Source of the DNA: Pantoea sp. Eser | GTDB lineage: Bacteria > Pseudomonadota > Gammaproteobacteria > Enterobacterales > Enterobacteriaceae | Direction: 5' to 3' | Assembly (NCBI GenBank): GCA_009830035.1 | Contig: SZZY01000006.1 | Location: 1-64,000, forward strand | Length of the DNA: 64,000 nucleotides | Shown: one piece after another, positions 41,696 through 53,317 of the stretch | Numbering within the stretch: the first letter of the stretch is position 1 | Layout of the letters: each line of letters begins with the position of its first letter | The notes under the pieces: generated by a model | What the model was told of the DNA's origin: nothing | What the model saw: the letters and a program-made list of their open reading frames with translations, nothing else | Databases searched by the model: none | Position numbers and translations under genes: made by a program

Positions 41696-42688
41696 TTATT
41701 CCCGAAAAAGAGCTTCAATGTTGAGGCCCTGCGCCTGCAGGATTTCGCGCAGACGGCGCAAACCTTCAACCTGAATCTGACGGACACGCTCACGGGTTAA
41801 ACCGATTTCACGGCCTACATCTTCAAGCGTTGCCGCTTCATAGCCTAACAGGCCGAAACGACGTGCCAGCACTTCACGCTGCTTGGCGTTCAGTTCGAAC
41901 AGCCATTTTACGATGCTTTGTTTCATGTCATCGTCTTGCGTGGTGTCTTCCGGACCGTTGTCTTTCTCATCGGCCAGAATATCCAGCAGCGCTTTTTCAG
42001 AATCGCCGCCTAACGGCGTATCGACTGAAGTAATGCGTTCGTTGAGACGCAACATACGGCTTACGTCATCAACCGGTTTATCCAGTTGCTCTGCGATCTC
42101 TTCCGCACTTGGCTCATGGTCAAGCTTATGGGAGAGTTCACGCGCAGTACGCAGATAAACATTCAGTTCTTTAACAATATGAATCGGCAGACGAATGGTA
42201 CGGGTTTGATTCATGATCGCCCGTTCAATAGTCTGACGAATCCACCAAGTAGCATAAGTTGAGAAACGGAACCCGCGCTCCGGGTCAAACTTCTCAACGG
42301 CACGGATCAGGCCGAGGTTACCTTCTTCAATCAGGTCCAGTAGCGCTAAACCACGATTGCTGTAACGACGGGCGATCTTCACTACCAGGCGTAAGTTACT
42401 TTCGATCATGCGGCGACGGGAAGGGATGTCACCTCGCAATGCACGGCGAGCAAAGAGTACTTCTTCCTCTGCCGTTAACAACGGAGAATAGCCAATCTCC
42501 CCGAGATAGAGCTGCGTCGCATCTAATACTCGCTGCGTCGCACCCTGAGACAACAACTCTTCTTCCGCTACGTCGTTATCACCAAGTTCGTTTTCGACGA
42601 GAGCCTTCTCATCAAAAACCTCAGCTCCATTCTCCTCGAATTCCGCATTCTCATGTAACTCGTTTACTTTCAGCGTATTCTGGCTCAT
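41696..42688 (-). CDS. rpoS: RNA polymerase sigma factor RpoS (sigma-38)
   Basis: Master regulator of stationary phase and general stress. 330 aa, the E. coli length. Region 1.2/2 with [57 protein letters not shown] (about 90-146), region 2.5-3 including the RssB contact Lys near 173 in [20 protein letters not shown], region 4.2 [30 protein letters not shown]. Full length. Its main promoter in relatives lies inside the upstream nlpD gene. Confidence 0.98.
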   Translation of the reverse strand: MSQNTLKVNELHENAEFEENGAEVFDEKALVENELGDNDVAEEELLSQGATQRVLDATQLYLGEIGYSPLLTAEEEVLFARRALRGDIPSRRRMIESNLRLVVKIARRYSNRGLALLDLIEEGNLGLIRAVEKFDPERGFRFSTYATWWIRQTIERAIMNQTRTIRLPIHIVKELNVYLRTARELSHKLDHEPSAEEIAEQLDKPVDDVSRMLRLNERITSVDTPLGGDSEKALLDILADEKDNGPEDTTQDDDMKQSIVKWLFELNAKQREVLARRFGLLGYEAATLEDVGREIGLTRERVRQIQVEGLRRLREILQAQGLNIEALFRE

Positions 42689-42744
42689 AAGTGGCTCCTA
42701 CCCGTGATTCCAGGGCAGAACATCAAAAAGTGCGTTCTGCCGGA

Positions 42745-43845
42745 TTATCGCTGCGGTAAATAACGCAACGGGTTTACGGATTTCCCCTTGTAACGAATTT
42801 CAAAGTGCAATCTTACTGAACTGGTTCCGGTGCTACCCATGGTCGCGATCTTCTGACCCGCCTTAACTTCCTGTTGTTCCCAAACCAGCATTGTATCGTT
42901 ATGGGCATAGGCACTCAGGTAATCATCATTGTGTTTAATGATGATCAGATTACCGTAACCCCGGAGTGCGTTACCTGCGTATACCACCCTTCCTGAAGCG
43001 GTGGCGACGACAGACTGTCCGCGCGTTCCGGCGATATCGATACCCTTGTTGCTCCCTTCAGCGGCAGAGAAGTTATCGATAATCTTCCCACCGGTAGGCC
43101 AACGCCAGCTTCCTACCGGCGTAGAGCTATTGGTTGTGCTGCTGACCGTTGGGGGTGCGGTAACCACTGGAGCTGTTGTCGTTGCAACATTTGCTCCTTT
43201 CGAAGGCAACAGTTTACTGCCGCTCGAACTACCCGAATCATCAGAATACGTAATAACAGGCCGCTGTGCAACAGCGGCAGATTTAATTTGTGGCGTGGTC
43301 GGGACGCCGCCCTGCGTTGCATCAGCAACGGTAATGGCATTGCCACCGGTAATCGGCTGGCCGGAACCGTTGCCGATCTGCAAAGTTTGCCCGACATTCA
43401 GGCTGTAAGGCGCTGGAACGTTGTTACGCTGGGCTAAATCGCGGAAATCGTTGCCGGTAATCCAGGCGATGTAAAACAATGTGTCGCCGCGTTTTACGGT
43501 ATATGTTCCACCGGAGTAGCTACCTTTAGGAATATTCTGATAACTGCGGTTGTACACAATCCGGCCGTTTTGCGTCTCAACATTATTATTGGTACTAATC
43601 ATTCCACCATTGCTGGGCGCAGATGCTGCATTTCCACTTAACATTCCTCCCTGCCCTAGCATGGCGGGAACACCGCCTGAGGCGCTTGCCGCACCGCTCT
43701 GGCTGCTGTTCATGCCGCCATCATCACCAACGCGGCTAATGGGTGCTTGTGTGTCGTCGCTGGAGCTACAGCCTGCCAGCCAAAAACCTACCAGTGAAAG
43801 CGCCGCCAGACGGCGTAACTGAAAAATTGTGCTTCCCGTGCTCAT
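42745..43845 (-). CDS. nlpD: Lipoprotein NlpD, amidase activator
   Basis: Activates AmiC during cell separation. 366 aa from ATG 43845 ([16 protein letters not shown]), with lipobox LAGC near 25; 22 upstream in-frame codons are excluded because the signal peptide begins here. LysM domain [29 protein letters not shown] near 108-140, a low-complexity linker, and a degenerate M23 (LytM) domain with [27 protein letters not shown] and [11 protein letters not shown]. It probably contains the rpoS promoter and leader. Confidence 0.95.
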   Translation of the reverse strand: MSTGSTIFQLRRLAALSLVGFWLAGCSSSDDTQAPISRVGDDGGMNSSQSGAASASGGVPAMLGQGGMLSGNAASAPSNGGMISTNNNVETQNGRIVYNRSYQNIPKGSYSGGTYTVKRGDTLFYIAWITGNDFRDLAQRNNVPAPYSLNVGQTLQIGNGSGQPITGGNAITVADATQGGVPTTPQIKSAAVAQRPVITYSDDSGSSSGSKLLPSKGANVATTTAPVVTAPPTVSSTTNSSTPVGSWRWPTGGKIIDNFSAAEGSNKGIDIAGTRGQSVVATASGRVVYAGNALRGYGNLIIIKHNDDYLSAYAHNDTMLVWEQQEVKAGQKIATMGSTGTSSVRLHFEIRYKGKSVNPLRYLPQR

Positions 43846-44007
43846 TGATCCCCCGTGATGGCAACCCTGATGTACCTGTTTCACTGTACTTGCCAGCAGA
43901 ACACTCTGCACGGCGCGATAAAATCTGCGTTTTCGTTGATTAAAATGGATAGTAACAATATCAAGTACGTGGTGCCATGAAACAGTTGTGAAGAAATACG
44001 AAGCGAG

Positions 44008-44634
44008 TCAGGCGAGAGCACCCTGAACCAGCGGCACAAACCGCACCGGCTCAATCGTCTCTTCAATAATTTCTTCGCCCTGACGACGCAGACGCTTCAG
44101 CACCTGCTGGTCTTCACCAACCGGCAGTACCATAATGCCGCCTTCTGCCAGTTGCGCTATCAGCGCAATCGGAATTTCATGCGGTGCGGCGGTGACGATG
44201 ATGGCGTCGAACGGCCCGCGTGACGGCCAGCCCTGCCAGCCATCGCCATGTCGGGTCGAGACATTATGCAGATCGAGCTGTTTCAGTCGGCGCCTGGCCT
44301 GCCACTGCAACCCTTTGATGCGCTCAACTGAATAAACATGATCCACCAGATGGGCGAGTATTGCGGTCTGATAGCCGGAGCCGGTGCCGATTTCCAGCAC
44401 CCGTGAATGCGGATTCAGCGCCAGCAGCGCCGTCATTCGCGCCACCATATAAGGTTGCGAGATGGTCTGACCGGAGCCGATCGGCAGGGCTACATTATTC
44501 CAGGCCTTGTGTTCAAAGGCCTCATCGATAAAACGTTCACGTGGCACATCGCTGATGGCTTTCAGCAGGTTTTCATCATCAATCCCCTGCTGACGCAGTT
44601 GTGACAGCAATGTCTCAATACGCCGATTCACCAT
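44008..44634 (-). CDS. pcm: Protein-L-isoaspartate O-methyltransferase
   Basis: Repairs isoaspartyl residues using SAM. 208 aa. Motifs [37 protein letters not shown] near 30-66, SAM-binding [13 protein letters not shown] near 80, and [13 protein letters not shown] near 143. The start lies inside the surE stop region (7-bp overlap), giving a surE-pcm-nlpD-rpoS order as in E. coli. Confidence 0.97.
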   Translation of the reverse strand: MVNRRIETLLSQLRQQGIDDENLLKAISDVPRERFIDEAFEHKAWNNVALPIGSGQTISQPYMVARMTALLALNPHSRVLEIGTGSGYQTAILAHLVDHVYSVERIKGLQWQARRRLKQLDLHNVSTRHGDGWQGWPSRGPFDAIIVTAAPHEIPIALIAQLAEGGIMVLPVGEDQQVLKRLRRQGEEIIEETIEPVRFVPLVQGALA

Positions 44635-45392
44635 GCCAGATTCACCTCAGCTTTAGCCAGCCAGTCATTCAGCACATCCTGCGCACTGTGCGCGGTCAAA
44701 TCGACATGCAGAGCCGTGATCGAAACATAGCCCCGGTCAACCGCGGCAAAGTCGGTATCCGGTCCTGCATCCAGTTTCTCACCCGGCGGGCCAATCCAGT
44801 ACAGCGTAGTATTGCCGCGCGGATCCTGCTGAGCAATCACCTGATCGGCCGGATGACGGCTACCACAACGCGTCACGCGGATGCCCTTCAGCTCAGACAG
44901 CGGCAGGTCCGGCACGTTGATGTTAAGAATGCGGCCGGTGCGCAACGGTTGCTGCGTCAGGGCCTTAAGGATAGCGCAGGTGACGGCTGCCGCAGTGGCA
45001 TAGTGCTGGTGGCCATTAAGCGACACCGCGACGGCGGGTAAACCCAGATGCCGCCCTTCCATCGCCGCTGCCACCGTGCCGGAGTAGATCACATCATCGC
45101 CAAGGTTAGGACCGGCGTTGATACCTGATACCACAATGTCGGGACGCGGCTGCATCAGCGCGTTGACGCCCAGATAGACGCAATCCGTCGGGGTGCCCAT
45201 CTGCACCGCAATATCGCCATTTTCATGGGTGAAGGTGCGCAGCGGCGTTTCCAGGGTTAATGAGTTCGAGGCACCGCTTCGGTTACGATCGGGCGCGACG
45301 ACCTGCACGTCAGCAAAGTGCCGCAGGGCTTTCGCCAGCGTTTGAATACCTGGCGCGTGAATGCCGTCATCGTTGCTGAGCAATATCCGCAT
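44628..45392 (-). CDS. surE: 5'/3'-nucleotidase, exopolyphosphatase SurE
   Basis: Survival protein E, a metal-dependent nucleotidase. 254 aa starting [23 protein letters not shown] with the metal-site DD near 8-9; further motifs [25 protein letters not shown] near 92-116 and INVPDLP near 178. A much longer frame upstream is ignored because the family begins at this ATG. About 190 bp separate it from the truD remnant; E. coli has a tighter junction. Confidence 0.96.
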   Translation of the reverse strand: MRILLSNDDGIHAPGIQTLAKALRHFADVQVVAPDRNRSGASNSLTLETPLRTFTHENGDIAVQMGTPTDCVYLGVNALMQPRPDIVVSGINAGPNLGDDVIYSGTVAAAMEGRHLGLPAVAVSLNGHQHYATAAAVTCAILKALTQQPLRTGRILNINVPDLPLSELKGIRVTRCGSRHPADQVIAQQDPRGNTTLYWIGPPGEKLDAGPDTDFAAVDRGYVSITALHVDLTAHSAQDVLNDWLAKAEVNLAW

Positions 45393-45583
45393 TTTGTTCC
45401 GACCTTTTTTTATTCGAGTGGTCGCCGTGACTGGACCCGTTTGAACTACATGGCAACAGGTGAAGACCGGACAGCGATTTTTGCATTCTAGCGAGGCACG
45501 CAACGAAGTGGTAGGCGTAAATCGTACTACTGCGGGGGTTTGCCGCAACAATACCCACTATCGGGGTAATGTTGCAGCAGGGA

Positions 45584-46493
45584 TTACTCGTCAATATTAT
45601 CAAGCGCATCGGCGCGGGTGAGCAGTTCCCTGACCACGCTGGTGGCAAAGCTCCCCGCAGGCAGCCAGAAAGCCATTTCCAGCGTCGCCTCATCACACCA
45701 GTTCCAGTGCATATCACGCGGCACCACCAGCATCGCCCGGCGGGCGGCATCGACGCGTTCACGCGTGATCAGGCTCAGTAAGGTGGTGGCATCAGCCAGC
45801 ACCTGCTGTTCAAAAGCCAGCGCATCGGCGCGGTGATGCGCAGCTCGTGCTGATCGACGCGGGTCTGCAAGGTGACGAGCTCATCGGGTTGGGCGACGAA
45901 CCAGCTACCGCGCGACCGGTAAGCTGGAGCGCATCGCCGTTCATCACCTAGCTGAGTCCGCTCTGCTGTTGTAGCCGCGCGCTGGTGACCTGATTAAACA
46001 GCGCACTGAGCGCAGATGACAGCAGCAGGCTGCGCTTATTCCGGTCGCGCATCACAATCTCATTGCGCGCCCACTTCTCCGCCATGATCAGATTGTTGCC
46101 GTTGCGGCCAAAACGCTGCTCGCCAAAATAGTTTGGCACGCCAGCATCGCGTATCTGCGCCAGCCGGGTTTCCGCTGCCTGACGATTGCTGATCTGGCGG
46201 ATCACCAGCCGGAAGGCATTTCCCGGCAGGCAAAAACAGAGCGTTTGCTCGGTAACCGCATGCCGATCTTTCATACCGGCGTAGCTCATATCACGCGGGT
46301 GGATGCCGAGGTATTTCGCCAGCGCTTCGGCGACAAAACGGGTATTGGCGCCCACTTTGCGGATGCGCACCAGCAGATGCTCACCTTCCCCATCCGCGCC
46401 ATAGCCGAGATCCTCAACCACCACAAAATCTTCCGGCTTAGCTTTGATCACGCCGGTAACGGCGGGCACGCCGTGCAGATAATGCAGCATCAC
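45584..46493 (-). pseudogene. truD: Broken truD, tRNA pseudouridine13 synthase
   Basis: The N-terminal half is intact: [22 protein letters not shown], the catalytic [12 protein letters not shown] (Asp about 80), [37 protein letters not shown]. An amber codon at about 45949 (CTAG, probably from Gln) then precedes VMNGDALQLTGR. The frame is lost in [11 protein letters not shown], and a short deletion precedes [33 protein letters not shown]...[10 protein letters not shown], which ends at 45584. One stop, two indels. Psi13 in tRNA-Glu is expected to be missing. Confidence 0.93.
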
Positions 46494-46975
46494 TGACTAT
46501 CGGCTTTGAGCAGCAGGGCTACCGCCTCACAGGCGATCCCTTCGCCACGACCGGTAAAGCCGAGCTTTTCGGTGGTGGTGGCTTTCACGTTGACCGCATC
46601 CATATAGCAGCCGAGATCTTCGGCGATATTGATGCGCATTTGCGGCACGTGCGGCAGCATTTTCGGCGCCTGAGCAATCAGGGTGACATCAACGTTGCCG
46701 ATGCGATAGCCTTTGGCTTCAATCCGTCGCCAGGCTTCACGCAGCAGGCCGCGGCTGTCAGCACCTTTAAAGGCGGGATCGGTATCCGGGAACAGTTTCC
46801 CGATATCGCCCATTGCCACCGCGCCTAACAGCGCGTCAGTCAGCGCATGCAGCGCCACGTCGCCATCAGAATGGGCGATAAAACCGTGTTCAAACGGGAT
46901 TCGCACGCCGCCAATCACCAGCGGCCCCTCTCCACCGAAGGCGTGAACGTCAAAACCGTGACCGATACGCATCAT
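46490..46975 (-). CDS. ispF: 2-C-methyl-D-erythritol 2,4-cyclodiphosphate synthase
   Basis: MEP-pathway cyclase, homotrimer with Zn. 161 aa. Starts [27 protein letters not shown] with metal ligands Asp9/His11 equivalents; [18 protein letters not shown] near 35-52; C-terminal [27 protein letters not shown] overlap with ispD upstream and overlap with truD downstream. Confidence 0.97.
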   Translation of the reverse strand: MMRIGHGFDVHAFGGEGPLVIGGVRIPFEHGFIAHSDGDVALHALTDALLGAVAMGDIGKLFPDTDPAFKGADSRGLLREAWRRIEAKGYRIGNVDVTLIAQAPKMLPHVPQMRINIAEDLGCYMDAVNVKATTTEKLGFTGRGEGIACEAVALLLKADSQ

Positions 46976-47688
46976 GCGCTCTCCTTTAATTGAATCTGAC
47001 TCAGATAAAAAGCCGCCAGCGCCAGATCTTCTGGCCGAGTGACTTTGATGTTATCGCTGCGTCCGCTCACCAGCTCGGGATGGTAGCCGCAGTACTCCAG
47101 CGCCGACGCCTCATCAGTGATGGTCGCGCCTTCAGCCAGCGCGCGCGTCAGGCAGGCGGTGAGCAACGCATGCGGGAAAAATTGCGGGGTTAAGGCGTGC
47201 CACAGATCCTCGCGCTCAACGGTATGGGCGATGGCCGCTTTGCCCGGTTCGCCCTGCTTCATCGTATCGCGTACCGGGGCAGCGAGAATCCCACCGACGT
47301 GACTCTGTTGCCGCACGTTCAGTAGATGCTGGAGATCATCGAGATGCAGGCAGGGACGCGCCGCATCGTGCACCAGCACCCAGGCGGAGCCTTTCGCTGC
47401 CTGCAGGCCGGCCAGTACCGATTCAGCGCGCGTCTCTCCGCCGGTGGCCCGCACCACACGCGGATCGCGTGCCAGCGGCAGCGCGGCAAAATGCTGGTCA
47501 TCGGGACTCAGGGCGACAATCACCTGTTTGATAGCAGGATGGGAAAACAGGCGTGCAATGCTGTGTTCCAGAAGGGTGTGCTGACCAATCGTCAGATACT
47601 GTTTAGGACAGGTTGCCTGCATCCGGCTGCCGATCCCGGCAGCGGGCACCACGGCAATCACATCCGCAAGGGAGGACAGATTGTTCAT
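46972..47688 (-). CDS. ispD: 2-C-methyl-D-erythritol 4-phosphate cytidylyltransferase
   Basis: Makes CDP-methylerythritol in isoprenoid synthesis. 238 aa. CTP loop [23 protein letters not shown] near 13-35 with conserved Arg/Lys, [16 protein letters not shown] near 104-120, and TDEASALEY near 202. Gene order ftsB-ispD-ispF-truD is conserved with E. coli. Confidence 0.97.
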   Translation of the reverse strand: MNNLSSLADVIAVVPAAGIGSRMQATCPKQYLTIGQHTLLEHSIARLFSHPAIKQVIVALSPDDQHFAALPLARDPRVVRATGGETRAESVLAGLQAAKGSAWVLVHDAARPCLHLDDLQHLLNVRQQSHVGGILAAPVRDTMKQGEPGKAAIAHTVEREDLWHALTPQFFPHALLTACLTRALAEGATITDEASALEYCGYHPELVSGRSDNIKVTRPEDLALAAFYLSQIQLKESA

Positions 47689-47691
47689 GTT

Positions 47692-48009
47692 TTATCGTTG
47701 TTGGTTTTGCGCAGCTTGTTGCGCGTTGCGTTTGTTCTGGTCAGGCACCAGGCGATAGAAGGTTTCACCAGGCCTAATCATGCCCAATTCATTGCGTGCG
47801 CGTTCCTCGATCGCTTCAGAGCCGCCATTGAGATCGTCAATTTCGGCAAGCAGCTGATCGTTACGCGATTTAAGTTTGGCGTTATTCGCCTGTTGCACCG
47901 CGACGTTATTGTTGACGCGCCTATAGTCATGGATGCCATTTTTTCCCAGCCACAATGAATATTGCAGCCAGCCAAGCAGCACCAATAGCAGTAACGTCAG
48001 TTTTCCCAT
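47692..48009 (-). CDS. ftsB: Cell division protein FtsB
   Basis: Bitopic divisome protein forming FtsQLB. 105 aa. The start [20 protein letters not shown] gives a single transmembrane segment (2-21) after a two-residue cytoplasmic tail; a Gln/Asn-rich coiled coil (about 30-70, [23 protein letters not shown]) follows, then [20 protein letters not shown]. An in-frame extension upstream is not FtsB-like. Confidence 0.95.
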   Translation of the reverse strand: MGKLTLLLLVLLGWLQYSLWLGKNGIHDYRRVNNNVAVQQANNAKLKSRNDQLLAEIDDLNGGSEAIEERARNELGMIRPGETFYRLVPDQNKRNAQQAAQNQQR

Positions 48010-48187
48010 CCCGCCCCCTAAAAACGGCCCAATCATCCCATAACTTTGCGCAGGACTCCACACCAGCGGCGAAAATGGCGCGCTTTGCTGAGCGTCTGCG
48101 CAAAATATGAATCGGTGGAGTAAACCAGACGGGAAAAGTGTTGTAACCTGCCGATGCGTTTGCACATCAGCGTGGCGGCAATGGCGG

Positions 48188-48508
48188 TTACCAGCCGGAG
48201 AGAAAAGCGAACATTAACCAGAACAGGCAAATCACCAAGATCACCGTGGCGATCGTGGTCCACAGCAGCTGGCCACGCAGCAGCGTGTTAAGCGCGATGC
48301 CCATCAGCACCGACACCGGCAGCAGCGCAAGGAAGAACGGCCAGGTGTAGAGAAAGAAAAACAAGGTGTTAGAGCCGTATAACAGGAACGGTATGGCCAG
48401 CGCGCACCAGTAAGCAACAAAGCCGATGATGCCGCCCGGCAGCGATGAGTGCGGCTCATCCGGGGTGCGTTCATCTTTGCGGGCCAGCATGGGGGTAATG
48501 TTTTGCAT
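48188..48508 (-). CDS. ygbE: YgbE, DUF3561 inner-membrane protein
   Basis: 106 aa. A short polar N-terminus ([22 protein letters not shown]) is followed by three hydrophobic segments (about 25-48, 50-68, 78-100). Matches E. coli YgbE in position between ftsB and cysC and in its [22 protein letters not shown] block. Function unknown. Confidence 0.88.
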   Translation of the reverse strand: MQNITPMLARKDERTPDEPHSSLPGGIIGFVAYWCALAIPFLLYGSNTLFFFLYTWPFFLALLPVSVLMGIALNTLLRGQLLWTTIATVILVICLFWLMFAFLSGW

Positions 48509-48529
48509 AGGGGTCCTGTTGACGCGAAG

Positions 48530-48556
48530 GCGGCAAATCAGCTTCGATTTGCCGCT
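48530..48556 (-). terminator. Hairpin after cysC
   Basis: GCGGCAAATC, 6-nt loop, GATTTGCCGC: a 10-bp perfect stem immediately after the cysC stop. No long T run follows on the minus strand, so termination may be weak or Rho assisted. Confidence 0.5.
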
Positions 48557-48562
48557 GTCTGT

Positions 48563-49168
48563 TCAGGATCTGATGATATCGCGGTCACGCAGCAGGTCTA
48601 ACAATTGGGCGGCAAGTTTTGTAACCAATTGTCCGCCCTCCAGCTGGATATCCGGGCTTTCTGGCGCCTCGTATACGCTGTCGATGCCGGTGAAATTACG
48701 CAGCTCACCGGCGCGTGCTTTGCGGTAGAGTCCCTTGGGATCGCGCGCTTCGCATACCTCCAGCGGCGTATCGACAAAGACCTCAATAAACTGGCCCGGT
48801 TCCAGCAGGTCGCGGACCATCTGACGCTCGGCGCGGTGCGGTGAAATAAAGGCAGTCAGCACCACCAGTCCGGCGTCCACCATCAGTTTCGCCACTTCGC
48901 CGACCCGACGAATGTTCTCTTTGCGATCGTCATCGCTGAAGCCGAGATCGCGGCACAGCCCGTGACGCACGTTGTCGCCATCCAGCAGGTAGGTGCTGAC
49001 GCCAATGCGGTGCAGCGCCTGCTCCAGCGCGCCCGCCACGGTTGATTTACCCGAGCCAGACAGCCCGGTAAACCACAGCACCACACCCTGATGGCCGTGC
49101 TGCTGCTCACGGGCGGCGCGGGTTACCGGATGGTCATGCCACACCACATTATCATCGTGGCCGGCCAT
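48563..49168 (-). CDS. cysC: Adenylyl-sulfate kinase CysC
   Basis: Phosphorylates APS to PAPS. 201 aa. P-loop [14 protein letters not shown] near 36-49, [20 protein letters not shown] near 63-82, and [22 protein letters not shown] near 131-152. Start overlaps the cysN stop (TAATG). Third gene of cysD-cysN-cysC. Confidence 0.97.
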   Translation of the reverse strand: MAGHDDNVVWHDHPVTRAAREQQHGHQGVVLWFTGLSGSGKSTVAGALEQALHRIGVSTYLLDGDNVRHGLCRDLGFSDDDRKENIRRVGEVAKLMVDAGLVVLTAFISPHRAERQMVRDLLEPGQFIEVFVDTPLEVCEARDPKGLYRKARAGELRNFTGIDSVYEAPESPDIQLEGGQLVTKLAAQLLDLLRDRDIIRS

Positions 49169-50595
49169 TATTGACCGCCCAGCAGATCGCGCGCGTTCCA
49201 GTGTGGGAAATGACGGCGCACCAGCGCATTCAGTTCCAGCTCGAAGGCGCTGAACTGCCCCTGATGGGTTGGCGCATCCTGTTTCGGCTGATGGATCATG
49301 CCGGCCCCCACCGTGACGTTGCTCAGGCGATCGATAAAGATCATGCCGCCGGTAACGGGATTCTGCTGATAGCTGTCGAGCACCATCGGCTCATCAAAGG
49401 TCATCTCAATCAGACCAATGCCGTTGAGCGGCAGCGAATCGACATGGCGCGTTTCCAGCGAGTTGATCTCCACCTGATGCAGCACTTTCTCAACCCGGCC
49501 ACGCGCTTTTTTGCCGGCGATTTTCACGTCGTAGCTCTGGCCAGCATGCAACGGCTGCTCCGCCATCCACACTACATCCACGCTGGCGGACTGGACGGCG
49601 CTTAGCTCAGCGCTGGCATCTACCAGCAGATCGCCACGGCTGATATCAATCTCATCCTGCAGCACCAGCGTAATCGCTTCACCGGCCCCGGCTTCCTGCA
49701 GATCGCCATCAAAGATCACAATGCGGGCGATGCTGGATTCGACGCCAGATGGCAGCACTTTGACCCGCTGTCCGACCTGAACGCTGCCCGACGCCAGCGT
49801 ACCGGCATATCCACGGAAATCGAGGTTCGGACGGTTGACGTACTGTACCGGGAAACGCATCGGCTGATGATCCACCACCCGCTTCAGCTCAACCGTCTCC
49901 AGCACGTCAAGCAGCGTCGGGCCGCTGTACCATGGCATAGTCTGGCTGGCTGATGCCACGTTATCCCCTTCCAGCGCCGACATCGGCACAAAGCGGATAT
50001 CGAGATCTTCCGGCAGCTGGGCGGCAAAATCGAGGTAATCCTGTTTGATTTGCTCGAAGATATCCTGCCTGTAGTCCACTAGGTCCATCTTGTTGATCGC
50101 CACCACCAGGTGTTTAATGCCCAGCAGCGTCGAGATAAAGCTGTGACGACGGGTCTGATCCAGCACCCCTTTGCGCGCATCGATCAGCAGGATCGCCAGA
50201 TCGCAGGTTGATGCGCCGGTCGCCATGTTGCGGGTGTACTGCTCGTGGCCCGGGGTATCGGCGATGATGAACTTGCGCTTTTCGGTAGAGAAATAGCGAT
50301 AGGCCACATCAATGGTGATGCCCTGCTCCCGCTCTGCCTGCAGGCCGTCTACCAGCAGTGCCAGATCGAGCTTTTCGCCCTGGGTGCCGTGACGTTTACT
50401 GTCGTTATGCAGCGAAGAGAGCTGATCTTCATAGATCTGACGGGTGTCGTGCAGCAGGCGACCAATCAGGGTACTTTTGCCATCATCGACGCTGCCGCAG
50501 GTGAGAAAACGCAGCAGGCTCTTATGTTGTTGTGCGGTCAGCCAGGCTTCAACGCCGCCCTGGTCGGCAATCTGTTGTGCAATTACGGTATTCAT
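49168..50595 (-). CDS. cysN: Sulfate adenylyltransferase subunit 1 (GTPase) CysN
   Basis: EF-Tu-like GTPase that drives APS synthesis by CysD. 475 aa. P-loop [17 protein letters not shown] near 35-51, switch [15 protein letters not shown] near 87, [12 protein letters not shown] near 112, NKMDLVDY near 167, then two beta-barrel domains. A silent CCTAG lies in the MDLVDY codons (50079-50083). Confidence 0.97.
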   Translation of the reverse strand: MNTVIAQQIADQGGVEAWLTAQQHKSLLRFLTCGSVDDGKSTLIGRLLHDTRQIYEDQLSSLHNDSKRHGTQGEKLDLALLVDGLQAEREQGITIDVAYRYFSTEKRKFIIADTPGHEQYTRNMATGASTCDLAILLIDARKGVLDQTRRHSFISTLLGIKHLVVAINKMDLVDYRQDIFEQIKQDYLDFAAQLPEDLDIRFVPMSALEGDNVASASQTMPWYSGPTLLDVLETVELKRVVDHQPMRFPVQYVNRPNLDFRGYAGTLASGSVQVGQRVKVLPSGVESSIARIVIFDGDLQEAGAGEAITLVLQDEIDISRGDLLVDASAELSAVQSASVDVVWMAEQPLHAGQSYDVKIAGKKARGRVEKVLHQVEINSLETRHVDSLPLNGIGLIEMTFDEPMVLDSYQQNPVTGGMIFIDRLSNVTVGAGMIHQPKQDAPTHQGQFSAFELELNALVRRHFPHWNARDLLGGQ

Positions 50596-50606
50596 CTGGC
50601 GTCTCC

Positions 50607-51515
50607 TTAGAAATAACCCTGACGTTTTTTCAGTTCCATCGAACCGGACTGATCGCGGTCGATCACCCGGCCCTGACGCTCACTGGTGGTGGAGACCAGC
50701 ATCTCTTCGATGATCTCCGGCAGCGTTTGCGCCTCAGATTCCACCGCGCCGGTAAGCGGCCAGCAGCCGAGGGTACGGAAACGCACCATGCGCTGCTTAA
50801 TCACTTCGCCCGGCTGCAGGTTGATACGATCGTCATCGATCATCATCAGCATGCCATCGCGTTCCAGTACCGGACGCGGTGCGGCGAGGTAAAGCGGCAC
50901 GATCTCAATGTTTTCCAGGAAGATGTACTGCCAGATATCCAGTTCGGTCCAGTTCGACAGCGGGAAAACGCGGATGCTTTCGCCCTTGTTGATCTGGCCG
51001 TTGTAATTGTGCCACAGCTCCGGACGCTGGTTTTTAGGGTCCCAGCGATGGAAACGGTCACGGAACGAGTAGATACGCTCTTTGGCGCGCGACTTCTCTT
51101 CATCACGGCGGGCGCCACCGAAAGCGGCATCAAAACCGTATTTGTTCAGCGCCTGCTTCAGCCCTTCGGTTTTCATGATGTCGGTATGTTTAGCGCTGCC
51201 GTGCACAAACGGGTTGATGCCCATCGCCACTCCTTCCGGGTTGCGGTGAACCAGCAGCTCCGCACCCATCGCTTTGACGGTGCGATCGCGAAACTCGTAC
51301 ATCTCACGGAATTTCCAGCCGGTATCCACATGCAGCAGCGGGAACGGCAGCGTGCCAGGATAAAAGGCTTTACGCGCTAGGTGCAACATCACTGAGGAGT
51401 CTTTACCGATTGAGTACATCATCACCGGGTTGCTGAACTCCGCCGCCACTTCGCGAATGATGTGGATACTCTCCGCCTCCAGCTGACGCAGATGAGTGAG
51501 TCGTTTTTGGTCCAT
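50607..51515 (-). CDS. cysD: Sulfate adenylyltransferase subunit 2 CysD
   Basis: ATP sulfurylase catalytic subunit, PP-loop family. 302 aa. PP-loop [18 protein letters not shown] near 35-52, [18 protein letters not shown] near 60-77, [22 protein letters not shown] near 132-153. First gene of the cysDNC operon, 9 bp after cysG on the same strand, so probably cysG-cysD-cysN-cysC. Confidence 0.97.
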   Translation of the reverse strand: MDQKRLTHLRQLEAESIHIIREVAAEFSNPVMMYSIGKDSSVMLHLARKAFYPGTLPFPLLHVDTGWKFREMYEFRDRTVKAMGAELLVHRNPEGVAMGINPFVHGSAKHTDIMKTEGLKQALNKYGFDAAFGGARRDEEKSRAKERIYSFRDRFHRWDPKNQRPELWHNYNGQINKGESIRVFPLSNWTELDIWQYIFLENIEIVPLYLAAPRPVLERDGMLMMIDDDRINLQPGEVIKQRMVRFRTLGCWPLTGAVESEAQTLPEIIEEMLVSTTSERQGRVIDRDQSGSMELKKRQGYF

Positions 51516-51524
51516 GATTTTCCC

Positions 51525-52940
51525 TCAAGCCAGATTGACAACGGCGGACTCGCGAGCCCCCTGCTGTGCCGAATGTTGAAACCAGGCGAGTTGCCCGTGC
51601 AAATTGACCACTTCTCCGATCACCAGCAGTGCCGGAGTGGGTGCCGAGGCGGCCAGCGCCTCGAGTTGTTCTAAGGTACCGGTCAGTACCTGTTGATCCT
51701 GACGGGTGCCGCGGCTGATCACCGCCACCGGCGTCGACGGCGCGCGGCCATGCTGAATCAGCGCTTCGCTAATCAGCGCCGCCTTCACCGTGCCCATATA
51801 GATCGCCAGCGTCTGGCGCGCACGCGCCAGCGACGGCCAGTCAATGTCTTCACCATCCGGGCGGCAATGACCGGTAATAAACATCACGCTCTGCGCATAA
51901 TCGCGGTGGGTCAGCGGAATACCGGCGTAAGCGGTGGCTCCGGCGGCGGCGGTGACGCCCGGCACCACCTGAAACGGAATGCCAGCCTGCTGTGCCGCCT
52001 GCAGCTCTTCGCCGCCGCGGCCAAAGATAAACGGATCGCCACCCTTGAGGCGAACCACCCGCTTGCCCTGCAGCGCCAGCTTAACCAGCATCTGATTGGT
52101 CTCTTCCTGCGGCACCGAATGTGCACCCGCCCGTTTGCCGACGCAGATGCGATCGGCATCGCGGCGAACCAGCTCCAGCACTTCGTCACTCACCAGATGG
52201 TCATACAGCACCACATCGGCCAGTTGCATCACCTGCAGGCCGCGCAGCGTCAGCAGACCGCTGTCGCCCGGACCGGCACCCGCCAGAATAATTTCACCCT
52301 GTCGACTCGGTTCATCGAGCAGCTCACGATCCAGCGTACGCTTCGCCTCATCCACATTGCCGGCCGACATCTGGCTGGCGAACAGGCCGTTGAACACCCG
52401 CTCCCAGAAACGGCGGCGGTCAGACATGCGGTGAAAACGCTGTTTAACTTTGTCACGCCACTGTCCGGCCATCTCAGCCATCTGGCCGAGATTAGCGGGC
52501 AGCAGCGTCTCCAGCTTTTCACGCAGCATGCGCGCCAGCACCGGCGCGGTGCCGCTGGAGGAGATCGCCACCACCAGCGGTGAGCGGTCAACAATCGAGG
52601 AGAAGATAAAGCTGCATTTCGGCTGATCGTCCACCACGTTCACCAGCTTCTGGCGCGCGTTGGCCGCATCGAATACAGCCGCGTTAAGGGCATTGTCATC
52701 GGTGGCGGCGATCACAAGGAAGACGCCGTCGAGCTGGGCAGGATCAAACGCGGTCGCCAGCCACTCCAGCTGCTGAGTCTCGAGCAGCGCCTGCAGTTCA
52801 GGGCAGAGTTCGCGCGCGGCAATTTGTACGCGCGCACACGCACGACGCAGCAGTTCAATTTTTCGCGCTGCGATATCTCCGCCGCCGACAACCAGAACTG
52901 GGCGGCCAGAGAGATCGGCAAAAAGGGGCAGATAGTCCAC
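51525..52940 (-). CDS. cysG: Siroheme synthase CysG (trifunctional)
   Basis: Converts uroporphyrinogen III to siroheme, the cofactor of CysI. 471 aa. The N-terminal precorrin-2 dehydrogenase/ferrochelatase module ([27 protein letters not shown]) is followed by the C-terminal SUMT module ([14 protein letters not shown] [19 protein letters not shown] near 217, [14 protein letters not shown] near 298, [20 protein letters not shown] near 325). E. coli has cysG beside nirBD; its place beside cysDNC here is as in other enterobacteria. Confidence 0.97.
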   Translation of the reverse strand: MDYLPLFADLSGRPVLVVGGGDIAARKIELLRRACARVQIAARELCPELQALLETQQLEWLATAFDPAQLDGVFLVIAATDDNALNAAVFDAANARQKLVNVVDDQPKCSFIFSSIVDRSPLVVAISSSGTAPVLARMLREKLETLLPANLGQMAEMAGQWRDKVKQRFHRMSDRRRFWERVFNGLFASQMSAGNVDEAKRTLDRELLDEPSRQGEIILAGAGPGDSGLLTLRGLQVMQLADVVLYDHLVSDEVLELVRRDADRICVGKRAGAHSVPQEETNQMLVKLALQGKRVVRLKGGDPFIFGRGGEELQAAQQAGIPFQVVPGVTAAAGATAYAGIPLTHRDYAQSVMFITGHCRPDGEDIDWPSLARARQTLAIYMGTVKAALISEALIQHGRAPSTPVAVISRGTRQDQQVLTGTLEQLEALAASAPTPALLVIGEVVNLHGQLAWFQHSAQQGARESAVVNLA

Positions 52941-53317
52941 GTTAACCTTAGTGTTGTAACTTTGCGTTAACGCGACTATACGTCCCTGAGTTTATCCAGA
53001 TGAAATTACGAATTGGAATGAGTAGTTACCGAATGGAATAACGGGCCCGCAAAGCACAGAACAATTTGATCTTAACGACGGATAATTAATGGTTTATCCG
53101 TGACCGTGCTAACAGATTATCGGCTAACGGAAGCCGCAAAAATCCGGCTGACTCCCCTCAAAAACAGACAATGGCCAGCCGCAGCCCGGTTCGCTGCGGC
53201 TGCCGGTCTGATTCTGTCGATAGTGCGCCGCAGCAAAAAGACTATAATAGCGCCCGGCATGACGGGCCCGGTGCAGCATGCCAGACCGGTATCTGAAAAA
53301 TGAAAAAAGGATGCACT
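52941..53317. other. cysG-iap divergent intergenic region
   Basis: 377 bp. Contains a perfect 9-bp hairpin CAGCCGCAG/CTGCGGCTG (53176-53202) and a consensus -10 TATAAT at 53243-53248 on plus without a clear -35, likely the old iap promoter. The CysB-dependent promoter of cysG-cysDNC should lie near 52950-53090, but I cannot assign a site. E. coli has a CRISPR array in this neighbourhood; none is here. Confidence 0.6.

Noticed and set aside
51693..52583. 296-codon open frame on plus, antisense to cysG
   Set aside because: Shadow of cysG codon bias; composition (His/Arg/Gln rich) is typical of antisense frames.
52941..53317. CRISPR array between cysG and iap, as in E. coli K-12
   Set aside because: No repeated 28-29 bp unit is present; only a single 9-bp hairpin.
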